From contig JANXSM010000060.1 in assembly GCA_025352665.1 (NCBI GenBank), positions 1 to 64,000 on the forward strand: DNA of 64,000 bases, given 5' to 3'. The notes below the pieces were generated by a model, which did not search any database, had not been told where the DNA came from, and worked only from the letters and a program-made list of their open reading frames with translations. The stretch is from Rhodospirillales bacterium (GTDB lineage Bacteria > Pseudomonadota > Alphaproteobacteria > Acetobacterales > Acetobacteraceae). Shown here piece by piece: positions 20,046 through 29,050 of this stretch; the first letter of the stretch is position 1, and the number at the start of each line of letters is the position of its first letter. The position numbers were made by a program, and so were the translations under genes.

Positions 20046-22106
20046 GTGCCAGCACCCTTGGAAACTCACCATCTCGACCCGCTCTTCGCCGAGCTGACCA
20101 GCCTGCGTGGCGTGGGCGGGGCCTTGGCCAAGCTCATGGCGAAGGCCATCGGTGGGTCCAGGGTGATCGATCTGCTGTTCCATATCCCGGAATCCTACCT
20201 CGATCGCCGAGAACGCAGCAGCATCGCGGCGGCGTTGCCTGGCCAGATGGTGACACTCGAGGTCGAGGTGGTGCGCATCACACCGCCCGACACGCCCCGC
20301 CAGCCCACCAAGGTGGCGGTGTCCGACGCCAGCGGCTTCTGCGACCTGGTGTTCTTTCGCGCGTTCCCCCGCGGCAAGCTCGGCCTCGGCGCCCGCGTCC
20401 TGATCGCCGGCAAGATGGACGACCGGCGCCAGATGGCGCATCCCGACCACATCGCGCCCATAGGATCGCCCGAGCAGTTTCCCGGCATCGAACAGGTCTG
20501 GCCGCTCACCGCCGGCCTGTTCGCCTGGCATCTGCGCAAACCGGTGGCCGAGGCGCTCTCTCGCGTTCCCGCCGGCCTGCCGGAATGGCACGACGAAACG
20601 CTGCTGGCCCGCGAAGGCTGGAAAGGCTTCGCCGAGTCGTTGGCCGCCTTGCAGACCCCGACCACCCTCCCCTCGCCGCTCGACCGCAAGCGCCTGGCCT
20701 ATGACGAACTGCTGGCCGGCCAGGTCGCGTTCGGGCTGATGCGTCAACGGGTGCGCGAACGCCCAGGACGCGCGCTGGTGGGGGACGGCCATCTGCGCGC
20801 CCAGGCGCTGGCCGCCTTCGGCTATGAAATGACCGCGCATCAGGCGCGGGTGATGGCGGAAATCGACGCCGATCTCGAAGCCCCCCATCGCATGCTGCGC
20901 CTGCTGCAAGGCGACGTCGGCTCCGGCAAGACGCTGGTCGCCATTCTGGCCATGCTGCGTGCGGTGGAAGCCGGCGGCCAGGCCGCCATCATGGCGCCGA
21001 CCGAAATTCTCGCCCGCCAGCACGCCCGCACGCTGGAGCGCATTTCCCCGGTGCCCGCCGCCCTGCTCGCCAGCACCGTCACCGGCAAAGCGCGCGCCCG
21101 CACCCTTGCAGGCTTTGCCGACGGTTCGATCAAGCTCGCCGTCGGCACCCACGCGCTGGTGCAGGACAGTGTCGCCTTCGCTGATCTCGCTCTCGCCGTG
21201 ATCGACGAGCAGCACCGCTTCGGCGTCGACCAGCGCCTGCAGCTTGGTGCCAAAGGCGAAATGACCGACGTGCTGGTGATGACCGCAACCCCCATCCCGC
21301 GCACCATGCTGCTGACGCAATGGGGCGAGATGTCGGTCAGCCGGCTGGACGGCAAACCCGCCGGCCGCAAGCCGATCCGCACCTCCATCCACCCCGTCTC
21401 GGCGCTGGCGGAGGTGAGCGATGCGGTGGCACGGGCCATCGACAGCGGCGCCTCGGTCTACTGGGTGTGCCCGATGGTGAGCGAAAGCGAGGTGGTCGAC
21501 CTCGCCGCCGTCGAGAACCGCTTCGCAAGCCTGACCCCACGCTTCGGCGCCAAGCTCGGCCTCGCCCATGGCCGCCAGGACTCGGGGGTGCGCGAACAGG
21601 CGCTGGCGGATTTCGCCGCCGGGCGAACCAGGCTGCTGGTCGCCACCACCGTCATCGAGGTGGGCGTGGATGTGAAGCAGGCCACCGTCATTGTGGTCGA
21701 GCAGGCCGAGCGCTTCGGCCTCGCCCAGCTGCACCAGTTGCGCGGCCGCGTCGGCCGCGGCGATGCCGCCAGCTACTGTTTGCTGCTGTATGACGAGCCG
21801 TTGAGCCATACCGCCCGCCAGCGCCTCATGCTGCTGCGCGACACCGAGGACGGGTTTCGCATCGCCGACGAGGATTTCCGTCTGCGCGGCGGCGGCGACC
21901 TATTGGGCACCCGCCAGTCCGGTTTGCCCGGCTGGCGGGTGGCCAACCCCGAGACCGATGAAGGCCTGCTGCACATGGCCGGGCGCGATGCGCAGGTGCT
22001 GTTGCATCATGACCCAAATTTAAATTCCGCACGTGGCCGCGCAATCCGCCTGTTGCTGCGATTGTTCGGCCTGCACGAGGCGTTCCGCACCTTGCACTCC
22101 GGCTGA
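20046..22106 (+). CDS. recG: ATP-dependent DNA helicase RecG
   Basis: The GTG at 20046 gives 686 residues, close to E. coli RecG (693); the frame stays open up to 19968 but the extra N-terminus is not family-like. An N-terminal wedge/OB domain (IDLLFHIPESYLDRRERS, GQMVTLEVEVVRI) is followed by SF2 helicase domains with Walker A QGDVGSGKTLVA, the DEQH box (VIDEQHRFG), TATPIPRTM, and motif VI QLRGRVGRGDAASYC. The C-terminal RecG region includes LRGGGDLLGTRQSG. RecG drives fork regression and branch migration during recombinational repair. Confidence 0.95.
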   Translation: MPAPLETHHLDPLFAELTSLRGVGGALAKLMAKAIGGSRVIDLLFHIPESYLDRRERSSIAAALPGQMVTLEVEVVRITPPDTPRQPTKVAVSDASGFCDLVFFRAFPRGKLGLGARVLIAGKMDDRRQMAHPDHIAPIGSPEQFPGIEQVWPLTAGLFAWHLRKPVAEALSRVPAGLPEWHDETLLAREGWKGFAESLAALQTPTTLPSPLDRKRLAYDELLAGQVAFGLMRQRVRERPGRALVGDGHLRAQALAAFGYEMTAHQARVMAEIDADLEAPHRMLRLLQGDVGSGKTLVAILAMLRAVEAGGQAAIMAPTEILARQHARTLERISPVPAALLASTVTGKARARTLAGFADGSIKLAVGTHALVQDSVAFADLALAVIDEQHRFGVDQRLQLGAKGEMTDVLVMTATPIPRTMLLTQWGEMSVSRLDGKPAGRKPIRTSIHPVSALAEVSDAVARAIDSGASVYWVCPMVSESEVVDLAAVENRFASLTPRFGAKLGLAHGRQDSGVREQALADFAAGRTRLLVATTVIEVGVDVKQATVIVVEQAERFGLAQLHQLRGRVGRGDAASYCLLLYDEPLSHTARQRLMLLRDTEDGFRIADEDFRLRGGGDLLGTRQSGLPGWRVANPETDEGLLHMAGRDAQVLLHHDPNLNSARGRAIRLLLRLFGLHEAFRTLHSG

Positions 22107-22150
22107 ACTCACGTCATCACGAATGGGTTACGGACTGGAGCGTTGCGACC

Positions 22151-22879
22151 ATGTCGGCCCTCATTGAAATATCAGGCCTTTCCAAACGGTTTGGCGGTTT
22201 CCAGGCAGTCGACAACGTCTCGTTCGACGTGGCCCGCGGCGAGGTGCTGGGCTTTCTCGGCCCCAACGGCGCCGGCAAATCGACCACCATGCGCATGCTG
22301 GCAGGGTTCATCACGCCCACCGCTGGCCGCGCCCGCATCTGCGGCTTCGATGTCGCAACTCAAGGTGTCGCCGCTCGCCGCCGGCTGGGCTACTTGCCCG
22401 AGGGTGCACCGACTTATCCCGACATGCTGGTGCGCGACTTCCTCGCCTTCACCGGCCGCATCCGCGGCTATTCCGGCGGCGAGCTATGGGACCGGGTGGA
22501 GCACGCCATCGGCCTCACCACCTTGCAAAGTGTGCGGCTGCAGCCGATCGAAACGCTGTCCAAGGGCTTCAAGCGCCGCGTCGGCCTCGCCCAGAGCCTG
22601 CTGCACGACCCCGACGTGCTGGTGCTGGACGAGCCGACCGACGGGCTGGATCCCAACCAGAAGCACGAGGTCCGCGCCCTCATCGCACAAATGGCGCCGC
22701 GCAAGGCGATCATCATCAGCACCCATATTCTTGAGGAGGTGGACGCCGTGTGCACTCGTGCCATCGTCATCACCGGCGGCCGCGTGGTGGCCGATGCCAC
22801 GCCGGCGGAGCTGGAAAAGCTGCATCCCTCGCATCGGCTGGACGACGTGTTCCGCCAGCTCACCACGAAGGCCGCCTGA
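22151..22879 (+). CDS. ABC transporter ATP-binding protein (GldA-like)
   Basis: 242 residues with Walker A GPNGAGKSTTMRM (about 38), signature LSKGFKRRVGLAQ, Walker B DVLVLDEPTDGLDPNQ and the H-loop STHILEE. The KGFKRRV signature instead of SGGQ is typical of GldA and of exporters with ABC-2 permeases. It is the first gene of a five-gene run (ATPase, permease, GldG-like protein, DUF4340 protein, Nudix). The complex is homologous to the Gld transporter named in gliding bacteroidetes but is widespread in non-gliding bacteria; cargo unknown. Confidence 0.9.
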   Translation: MSALIEISGLSKRFGGFQAVDNVSFDVARGEVLGFLGPNGAGKSTTMRMLAGFITPTAGRARICGFDVATQGVAARRRLGYLPEGAPTYPDMLVRDFLAFTGRIRGYSGGELWDRVEHAIGLTTLQSVRLQPIETLSKGFKRRVGLAQSLLHDPDVLVLDEPTDGLDPNQKHEVRALIAQMAPRKAIIISTHILEEVDAVCTRAIVITGGRVVADATPAELEKLHPSHRLDDVFRQLTTKAA

Positions 22880-22882
22880 ACC

Positions 22883-23614
22883 ATGCGGGCGACTTTCATC
22901 GTGGCGCGCCGTGAGCTCGCCAGCTATTTCGCAACCCCCGTCGCGGTCGTGTTCATCGTCATCTTCCTCGCCCTGCAAGGTGCGCTGACGTTCAACCTCG
23001 GCAATTTCTTCGACCGCAACCAGGCAGATCTCGGGCCTTTCTTCAACTTCCTGCCCTGGGTTCTGCTGCTGCTGGTGCCAGCACTCACCATGCGGCTCTG
23101 GGCCGAGGAACGCAGGCTCGGCACGATCGAACTGCTGCTCACTCTGCCGATTACCCAGGGCCAGGCCGTGCTTGGAAAATTTCTTGCAGCCTGGGCGTTC
23201 TGCCTGCTCGCCTTGCTGCTGACGTTTCCGTTCATTATCACCGTCAACTATCTCGGCCACCCCGACAACGCGGTGATCGCCTGCGGCTATCTCGGCGCCT
23301 TCCTGGTGGCCGGCTGTTTCCTGGCCCTCGGCGGCGCGGTCTCGGCCTCCACCAAGAACCAGGTGATCGCCTTCGTGCTGGCGGTCGCCTTCTGCTTTCT
23401 GGTCACCGTCACCAGCACCCCGCTGGTTACCGATTTCCTGGCCCGCTCCACGCCAATCCTTGCCACCATCGCCCGCCGCGTGGCCGTGGCGGAGCGATAC
23501 CAGTCCATGACCCGAGGCGTGATCTCGTTGCGCGACTTGATCTACTTCGCCTCGTTCATCGGCTTCTTCCTGTTCGTCAACACGGTCGTCGTCGACCATC
23601 GCCGCGCGGATTGA
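22883..23614 (+). CDS. ABC-2 type permease (GldF-like)
   Basis: 243 residues and about six membrane helices. The start (TFIVARRELASYFATPVAVV) and the segment LRLWAEERRLGTIELLLTLP, present here as MRLWAEERRLGTIELLLTLP, are diagnostic for GldF/NosY-like ABC-2 permeases. It begins 3 bases after the ATPase gene ends. It forms the membrane channel with the ATPase and the GldG-like partner. Confidence 0.88.
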   Translation: MRATFIVARRELASYFATPVAVVFIVIFLALQGALTFNLGNFFDRNQADLGPFFNFLPWVLLLLVPALTMRLWAEERRLGTIELLLTLPITQGQAVLGKFLAAWAFCLLALLLTFPFIITVNYLGHPDNAVIACGYLGAFLVAGCFLALGGAVSASTKNQVIAFVLAVAFCFLVTVTSTPLVTDFLARSTPILATIARRVAVAERYQSMTRGVISLRDLIYFASFIGFFLFVNTVVVDHRRAD

Positions 23615-23617
23615 TCC

Positions 23618-25495
23618 ATGACACGTCTCTGGTCCTCCCTCCTCGGCGTGCTCGGCCTGCTGGTTCTGCTGGTCGGCATCAACGTTCTCGCGGAAACCCG
23701 CCTCGCCTCGGTGCAATACGACGCCACCGCCACCAAAATTTATACGCTCTCGCCCGGCACACGCTCAATTCTGGCAGGCCTGAAGGAGCCGATCACGCTG
23801 CGGCTCTATTACTCTGCCAGCCTCGGCAGCCGGATCGCAGCCTTCGGCGCACAGGCTGACCGCGTGCGTGAAATGCTGCGCCAGTTCGCCCAGTTGGCGC
23901 CCGGCAAGATCAACCTCGAATTTCGTGACCCCGAGCCGTTCAGCGAAACCGAGGACCGGGCGCTGGCCTATGGCCTACAGGGCGTGCCGCTCGAACAGGG
24001 TGGCGAGCGGGTGTTCTTCGGTCTGGCCGGCTCCAACCTGCTCGACGACGAACGCGCCATCGCCTTCTTCCAGCCGGACCGCGAGCGTTTCCTGGAATAC
24101 GACCTCGCCAAGCTGGTCTATGACCTGTCGAACCCGAAGCGCCCCGTGCTCGGCGTCATGAGTGCGCTCAAACTCGATGGCGACCCGCAGGCCATGATGA
24201 TGCGCATGCGCGGCCAGCAGGCGCCCGGCGGCGATCCCTGGGCCGCGATGATGACTTTGCGCCAGAGCTTCACCGTAAAACCCGTCGCCACCGACGTCTC
24301 GGCCATCGACCCCGACATCCAGGTGCTTCTGGTCGCCCATCCGCAGAACCTGTCCGATGCCACGCTCTACGCCATCGACCAGTTCGTAATGCGCGGCGGC
24401 CGCCTGCTCGCCATGGTCGGTCCCAACAACGAGACACTCGGGACGGACCCACAGACCGGCGCCCCCCCGGCGGTCGTGTCCAGCGACCTGCACAAGCTGT
24501 TCGCCGCCTGGGGCATCGAATACGATCCGAACAAGGTGGTGGGTGACCTCACCGGCGCCTGGAAAGTGCGCGCCAACAGCGGCGGGCGACAGGATTCGGT
24601 GGATTACGTCGGTTACTTCAGCGTCCGCGCCGGCATCAACCACGACGACCCCGCGACGGCCGATTTGCAGGAGATCACGCTCGCCAACCCCGGATTCCTC
24701 ACCAAAAAACTTGGCTCGGACATCACGCTGACGCCCCTGCTGACCAGCAGCGACCATTCCGAGGTGCTGCCCGCCGAGCTCATCCGCAACAATCCCAATC
24801 CCGCCAAGATCCTGGCCGACTTCAAGCCAGACGGCGAACACCACATTCTCGCCGCCCGTGTGCGAGGCGTATTGCATTCGGCCTTCGACAAGGCGCCGGA
24901 AGGGTCCAAGGAGCCATACAAGGCGGAAACCGACGGCCCTGCCAACATGGTCATTATCGCCGACACGGACATGCTGTCCGACCGGTTCTGGACCCGCACC
25001 AGCGAGTTTTTCGGCCAGTCCGATCCCACGCCCTTCGCCGACAACGGCGGCTTCGTGGCCAATCTCGCGGGCACGCTGGCCGGCGGCGACGCACTGATCG
25101 GCCTGCGCGGCCGCGGCACGGTGGCGCGCCCGTTCGAAGTGGTCGACCGGATGCAGCGTGACGCCGAAGCCCACTACCGCCAGACCGAACAGACGTTGAC
25201 CGCCCATCTCGACGAAACCGTCAAGAAGATCGCTGATCTCCGTGGCGGGCGAGACGGCAGCAACAACGCCGCACTGAACGAGGCCCAACGCACCGCCATT
25301 GCCGACCTGCAAAAGGACATGCTGTCCACGCGCACCAAGCTGCGCACCGTGCAGCTTGACCTGCGCCGCGACATTTCCCGCCTGCAGAACAACCTGCGCC
25401 TGTTCGATATTGTTCTGGTGCCAGTCGTGCTGCTGGTGCTGGCCGTGCTGCTGGCCCTCACCCGAACCACGCGCCGCCGGAGGGTCCGGACATGA
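23618..25495 (+). CDS. GldG-family ABC transporter auxiliary protein
   Basis: 625 residues: one N-terminal membrane helix (LLGVLGLLVLLVGINVLAET), a large extracytoplasmic part with the ABC_transp_aux domain (KIYTLSPGTRSILAGLKEPI, LRLYYS, MLRQFAQLAPGKINLEFRDP, LYAIDQFVMRGGRLLAMVGP), a coiled coil near residues 510-590 and a final membrane helix (FDIVLVPVVLLVLAVLLAL). Members work with GldA/GldF-type ABC proteins at the inner membrane. The gene starts 3 bases after the permease and overlaps the DUF4340 gene by 4 bases. Confidence 0.85.
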   Translation: MTRLWSSLLGVLGLLVLLVGINVLAETRLASVQYDATATKIYTLSPGTRSILAGLKEPITLRLYYSASLGSRIAAFGAQADRVREMLRQFAQLAPGKINLEFRDPEPFSETEDRALAYGLQGVPLEQGGERVFFGLAGSNLLDDERAIAFFQPDRERFLEYDLAKLVYDLSNPKRPVLGVMSALKLDGDPQAMMMRMRGQQAPGGDPWAAMMTLRQSFTVKPVATDVSAIDPDIQVLLVAHPQNLSDATLYAIDQFVMRGGRLLAMVGPNNETLGTDPQTGAPPAVVSSDLHKLFAAWGIEYDPNKVVGDLTGAWKVRANSGGRQDSVDYVGYFSVRAGINHDDPATADLQEITLANPGFLTKKLGSDITLTPLLTSSDHSEVLPAELIRNNPNPAKILADFKPDGEHHILAARVRGVLHSAFDKAPEGSKEPYKAETDGPANMVIIADTDMLSDRFWTRTSEFFGQSDPTPFADNGGFVANLAGTLAGGDALIGLRGRGTVARPFEVVDRMQRDAEAHYRQTEQTLTAHLDETVKKIADLRGGRDGSNNAALNEAQRTAIADLQKDMLSTRTKLRTVQLDLRRDISRLQNNLRLFDIVLVPVVLLVLAVLLALTRTTRRRRVRT

Positions 25496-26541
25496 GGGCG
25501 CGCACCGCCATCAGCTTGATCTTGCTCGGCGCTCTCGTGCTCGGCGCCGCCGTCATGCTGCGACCGTCGGACGATCAAAACCCCGCAGGCGCCGGTCAGC
25601 TGGTCTTCCCGGGCCTGGCCGCAAATCTGCCCAAGGCGACGCGGATCTCGATCAGCGCGTCGGGTAAGCAGTCCACCCTGGTGCTGAAGGGCGACACCTG
25701 GGGACTGGAGGAGCGTGATGGCTACCCCGTGCTTCCCGCCAAGTTGCGCGAGCTGCTGGCCGGTTTGGCCGAGCTCAAGCTGGTCGAGCCGCGCACCGCG
25801 GACCCCGCCCAGTTTGGCCGCCTCGGTGTCGATGACCCCAAGGTCGCCGGCAGCACGGCCGCCGAGCTCAAGGTGCAGGATGCGAGCGGCACGCAGATGG
25901 TCGATTTGCTGCTGGGCCATCGCAGGACTCGCTCGCAAGGCGGCCTGCCCGAGGCTGTCTATATTCGCAAACCCGCCGAAACGCAGTCCTGGCTCGCCGA
26001 GGGCCAGGTGCCCGCCGACGGCGACCCGCAATCCTGGCTGGTGCGCGACCTCACGGATATTCCGCCCGAGAAGATCGCCAAGATGGTGGACGTCAGAGGC
26101 GACAGCACACTGACCTTCACCAAGGACGGCGATAGGCTCGCGTTGAACCCGCCTGCCCCGTTCAAGCTTGACGAATACCACCTGGACGAAACCGCCCGCG
26201 CGCTGTCCGGCCTCACGCTGGTCGATGTCAAGGCCGGCAAGCTGCCCGGCACCGCCTTGGGCAGCTCCGCCTACACGACGACGGACGGATTGATCGTCAC
26301 GGTCAGCCTGTCGAAAGACGGCGCCATATTATGGGCTGCCATCGCTGCCACCGGCAAAGGCGCCGAGCCTTATGCCAGGCTGGCAAATTGGGCTTTCCAG
26401 ATCTCCGACTGGCGCGAGAAGGCGCTGCTGCCGACGCTGGCAGAGCTGAAAGCGGCCGAGCCGGAAAAAACCCCAACCCCGACCGCACCCGTCGCACCCC
26501 CCGCCGCCGAGCCACCCGCCGAACCCGCGCCTCCCAAGTGA
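25492..26541 (+). CDS. DUF4340-domain protein
   Basis: 349 residues: an N-terminal membrane anchor or signal (AISLILLGALVLGAAVMLRP) and a DUF4340 core with SISASGKQSTLVLKGDTWGL, GYPVLPAKLRELLAGLAELK and RFGRLGVDDP-like AQFGRLGVDDPK. The C-terminus is a Pro/Ala-rich tail. DUF4340 proteins nearly always follow a GldG gene and are thought to be periplasmic parts of the same transporter; their function is not established. The ATG overlaps the end of the GldG-like gene, and its TGA overlaps the Nudix GTG start. Confidence 0.85.
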   Translation: MRARTAISLILLGALVLGAAVMLRPSDDQNPAGAGQLVFPGLAANLPKATRISISASGKQSTLVLKGDTWGLEERDGYPVLPAKLRELLAGLAELKLVEPRTADPAQFGRLGVDDPKVAGSTAAELKVQDASGTQMVDLLLGHRRTRSQGGLPEAVYIRKPAETQSWLAEGQVPADGDPQSWLVRDLTDIPPEKIAKMVDVRGDSTLTFTKDGDRLALNPPAPFKLDEYHLDETARALSGLTLVDVKAGKLPGTALGSSAYTTTDGLIVTVSLSKDGAILWAAIAATGKGAEPYARLANWAFQISDWREKALLPTLAELKAAEPEKTPTPTAPVAPPAAEPPAEPAPPK

Positions 26542-26969
26542 GCCGCGAATACCCCGCCCGGCCGCTGGTCGGCGTTGGGGTTGCGGTACTGCGTCCCGGC
26601 CAAGTGCTGTTGGCTCGCCGTGGCAACCCGCCCAACCAGGGTGCCTGGAGCCTGCCCGGCGGCGCCCAGCGGCTCGGCGAAACCGTGGAACAGGCGGGCC
26701 GGCGCGAGCTCGCGGAAGAAACCGGCCTTGTCGTCAGCGACTTGCATCTGGCAGCGGTGGTGGACAGCATGACGCCTGACAGCGAGGGCGGACTGCGCTT
26801 CCACTACACGATCATCGACTACGCCGCCCGCTGGCAGGGCGACACGGCCCGCGCCGGCGGCGACATCACCGAGGTGCTCTGGGCCGATTTCGATGGGCTG
26901 GAACAATACGAGCTATGGAGCGAGGCCTATCGTGTGATCACGGCGGCCAGAAAGCTGCTCGGTCTCTGA
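26538..26969 (+). CDS. Nudix hydrolase
   Basis: GTG at 26538 overlaps the DUF4340 stop (GTGA); upstream codons in the same frame are shadows of that gene. The protein is 143 residues with a perfect Nudix box, G-x5-E-x7-REUxEExGU: GAQRLGETVEQAGRRELAEE followed by TGL (about residues 36-58). It hydrolyses nucleoside diphosphates linked to another group, with Mg2+ bound by the Glu residues. Its ADP-ribose-pyrophosphatase-like start (RPLVGVGVAVLRPGQVLLAR) resembles NUDIX proteins acting on ADP-ribose or NADH; the substrate is uncertain. Translational coupling to a transporter operon is notable. Confidence 0.88.
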   Translation: MSREYPARPLVGVGVAVLRPGQVLLARRGNPPNQGAWSLPGGAQRLGETVEQAGRRELAEETGLVVSDLHLAAVVDSMTPDSEGGLRFHYTIIDYAARWQGDTARAGGDITEVLWADFDGLEQYELWSEAYRVITAARKLLGL

Positions 26970-27062
26970 CGGTTGCGATGTAACGTTTGCGCGGCGCCCG
27001 AGACGACGGGGTGCTGCCCCCGCGCAGAGAGACAATTTGGCGCCCGTTTTTGGAGAATCATC

Positions 27063-27464
27063 ATGCGTCTCGTATCGCTGCTTCGTCGTTCCGCTGTCGC
27101 GGTCGCGTTGCTCGCCTGCTCGCTTGCGACCGCCCACGCCGCGACCGAGGCACCCTTCACCCATGACGGCTTCGTTGCAGCCCAGTCCCAGGGCAAGCCG
27201 ATCCTGATCGAGGTGGATGCCAGCTGGTGCCCGACCTGTGCGCAGCAGCGGCCGATCCTCGCCAAGCTCAAGGAGGACCCGGCTTTCGCCGACTTGCAGA
27301 TCCTCAAACTCGATTTCGATACACAGAAGGCGGATTGGTCGGCCCTGGGCGTGCGGATGCAGAGCACGTTGATCGTGTTCACGGGCGCCGCCGAAAAGGG
27401 GCGTTCGGTGGGTGACACAAACGCCGCCTCGATCCGCGCGCTGCTCGAAAAATCGCACTCCTGA
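27063..27464 (+). CDS. Periplasmic thioredoxin-like protein
   Basis: ATG 27063 with a GGAG site upstream gives a signal peptide (MRLVSLLRRSAVAVALLACS ... AHA) and a mature thioredoxin-fold domain. The redox motif is DASWCPTCAQQ (CPTC), with LDFDTQKADWSALGV after it and a cis-Pro replaced region around STLIVF (no obvious cis-proline TP motif). It probably shuttles electrons in the periplasm with the CcdA-like membrane protein encoded 19 bases downstream, as in thiol-reduction systems for cytochrome c maturation or metal handling. Confidence 0.85.
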   Translation: MRLVSLLRRSAVAVALLACSLATAHAATEAPFTHDGFVAAQSQGKPILIEVDASWCPTCAQQRPILAKLKEDPAFADLQILKLDFDTQKADWSALGVRMQSTLIVFTGAAEKGRSVGDTNAASIRALLEKSHS

Positions 27465-27483
27465 CCGCCTGGCATCGCTGAGA

Positions 27484-28212
27484 ATGATCGCGTCCTGGGC
27501 CAGCATCGGCTTCGGCTTCGTTGCAGGCGTACTTTCCATCCTGTCGCCCTGCGTGCTGCCATTGCTGCCCATGGTGTTCAGCTCGGCCGCGACCGCGCAT
27601 CGCTTCGCCGTGGTGGCGCTCGCGGCGGGGGTAGTGGCGTCATTCGTTGCCGTCGGCCTGTTCGTGGCCACCATCGGCTTCGCGATCGGGCTGGATGGCG
27701 ACTGGTTCCGCACTTTCTCCGCGGTGCTGCTTGGCCTGCTCGGCATAGTGCTCCTGAGCACGCTGCTGCAGACACGGTTTGCTGTCGCTGCCGGCGGGAT
27801 CAGCAACGCCGGCAGTCAGCTGATCGGACGCTTCACACCGCAAGGCTGGTCTGGCCAGTTTCTGCTGGGCGTGCTGCTCGGCGCGGTCTGGAGCCCCTGC
27901 GTCGGACCAACCCTGGGAGCGGCCTCGGTCCTGGCCGCCCAGGGACGTGATCTTCTGGGCGTCGCAGCCGTGATGATCGCATTCGGCGTCGGCACGGCGG
28001 TGCCGCTGCTCGTGGTCGGCGCGCTGTCCCGCCAGGTGCTGCAACGCTGGCGGGGGCGCATGATGCAGGGGGCCAGGACAGGTAAGCTGATCCTGGGCGG
28101 CGGGGCGCTCACCGTCTCAGTGCTGATCCTGTCCGGCTTCGACCGTGTGCTGGAAACCGCCCTCGTGACCGCCTCGCCCGACTGGCTCACCAACCTCACA
28201 ACGTACTTCTAG
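27484..28212 (+). CDS. CcdA/DsbD-like thiol-disulfide transmembrane protein
   Basis: ATG 27484 gives a 242-residue protein with about six membrane helices. The two conserved cysteine motifs of the DsbD/CcdA family are present: GVLSILSPCVLPLLPMV near the N-terminus and WSPCVGPTLGAASVLAAQG after the midpoint. It passes reducing equivalents from cytoplasmic thioredoxin across the inner membrane, here most likely to the thioredoxin-like protein encoded just upstream. It ends at a convergent junction with the SYLF lipoprotein gene. Confidence 0.85.
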   Translation: MIASWASIGFGFVAGVLSILSPCVLPLLPMVFSSAATAHRFAVVALAAGVVASFVAVGLFVATIGFAIGLDGDWFRTFSAVLLGLLGIVLLSTLLQTRFAVAAGGISNAGSQLIGRFTPQGWSGQFLLGVLLGAVWSPCVGPTLGAASVLAAQGRDLLGVAAVMIAFGVGTAVPLLVVGALSRQVLQRWRGRMMQGARTGKLILGGGALTVSVLILSGFDRVLETALVTASPDWLTNLTTYF

Positions 28213-28213
28213 A

Positions 28214-28310
28214 GCGGGATGGCGTCTGATATGCAACATCATCCCACCCTAGCTCTTTGTTTTATCGCGTGATTCAGACCTTTCGGTGATTCCACCTTCG
28301 GTCATCAAGC
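28214..28310. repeat. Dispersed palindromic repeat, family 1, copy B
   Basis: A stem GGGATG (28216-28221)/CATCCC (28240-28245) is followed by TAGCTCTTTGTTTTATCGCG and TGATTCAGACCTTTCGGTGA; from about 28249 to 28304 the sequence is identical to copy A at 6.0 kb. It fills the gap between the convergent CcdA-like and SYLF genes and probably ends both transcripts. Confidence 0.75.
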
Positions 28311-28311
28311 T

Positions 28312-28989
28312 TTAGCCGCCGGAGTACCGCGCCAGCATCTCGCGCAGCGGGGCGGCTCCCGGATTGGTGCCGTCATGCGATATCACCAGCTGTTGGGCGG
28401 CCATCGGCTTGCCGTAGTAAGCCTGGTTCCAGTCGCTTTTGGTGCTGATCAGGCTGCCGTCCAGCGAAATGCCGGCGAACAGGCCGCGCGTCTTGGCGAA
28501 AGCCACGATATCCGCCCGCAACGCTGCCGTCGTCGCGCCCTGGATGCCGGCGCCGTACGCCGCCACCGCCACCGAGGCATCGCCGCCGATCTTGAACTGG
28601 CTGTCGAGCAGCGCCTGCAGCCCCTTGTCGGTTAGCACGATGAACACGATCTCGGCGTCCTGCACCCCGATCTGGAACCCGATGCTGCCGCTGCCCAGCG
28701 AATAGAACGCGGGGTTGCTCCAGCCATCGGCGCTGCGCCCGGCCATCACGCAGCCGCCGCCCTGGCCGCCCAGGATGAAGCCCGCCTTGAACACCTGCGG
28801 ACAGACCAGAATGCCTTTCGCGCGCTGCAGCAGGCTGCGCGCGTCAGACGCCTGGTCGCCGCTGAACATCTCCTGAACCGTGAGCGTCGCCCGGTCCACC
28901 AGCGTCTGCTGGTCGGCCGGCGACGGCTGGGCGCAGGCGGCGAGCAGCAGCGTCAGGGCCATCAGCTTGGTGGCGAGGAAGCGTTTCAT
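28312..28989 (-). CDS. SYLF (Ysc84-type) lipoprotein
   Basis: ATG at 28987-28989 with a GGAG site upstream; a longer frame has no support. 225 residues, a lipoprotein signal with lipobox LLAAC (Cys19), then the SYLF/YSC84 domain: ARSLLQRAKGILVCPQVFKA, GGQGGGCVMAGRSADGWSNP, FYSLGSGSIGFQIGVQDAEI, LLDSQFKIGGDASVAVAAYG and GLFAGISLDGSLI. In eukaryotes SYLF binds phosphoinositides; bacterial members are membrane-attached proteins of unknown role. Likely anchored in the outer membrane or outer leaf of the inner membrane. Confidence 0.88.
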   Translation of the reverse strand: MKRFLATKLMALTLLLAACAQPSPADQQTLVDRATLTVQEMFSGDQASDARSLLQRAKGILVCPQVFKAGFILGGQGGGCVMAGRSADGWSNPAFYSLGSGSIGFQIGVQDAEIVFIVLTDKGLQALLDSQFKIGGDASVAVAAYGAGIQGATTAALRADIVAFAKTRGLFAGISLDGSLISTKSDWNQAYYGKPMAAQQLVISHDGTNPGAAPLREMLARYSGG

Positions 28990-29050
28990 ACAACTCTCCA
29001 GATCGGACCAAGCCTTGTTTGGCATTTTGCATCGTGACCGAGCAAGCAGC

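Noticed and set aside
20028-21809. A 593-codon minus-strand open frame
   Set aside because: Shadow of recG caused by high GC; no recognisable protein features.
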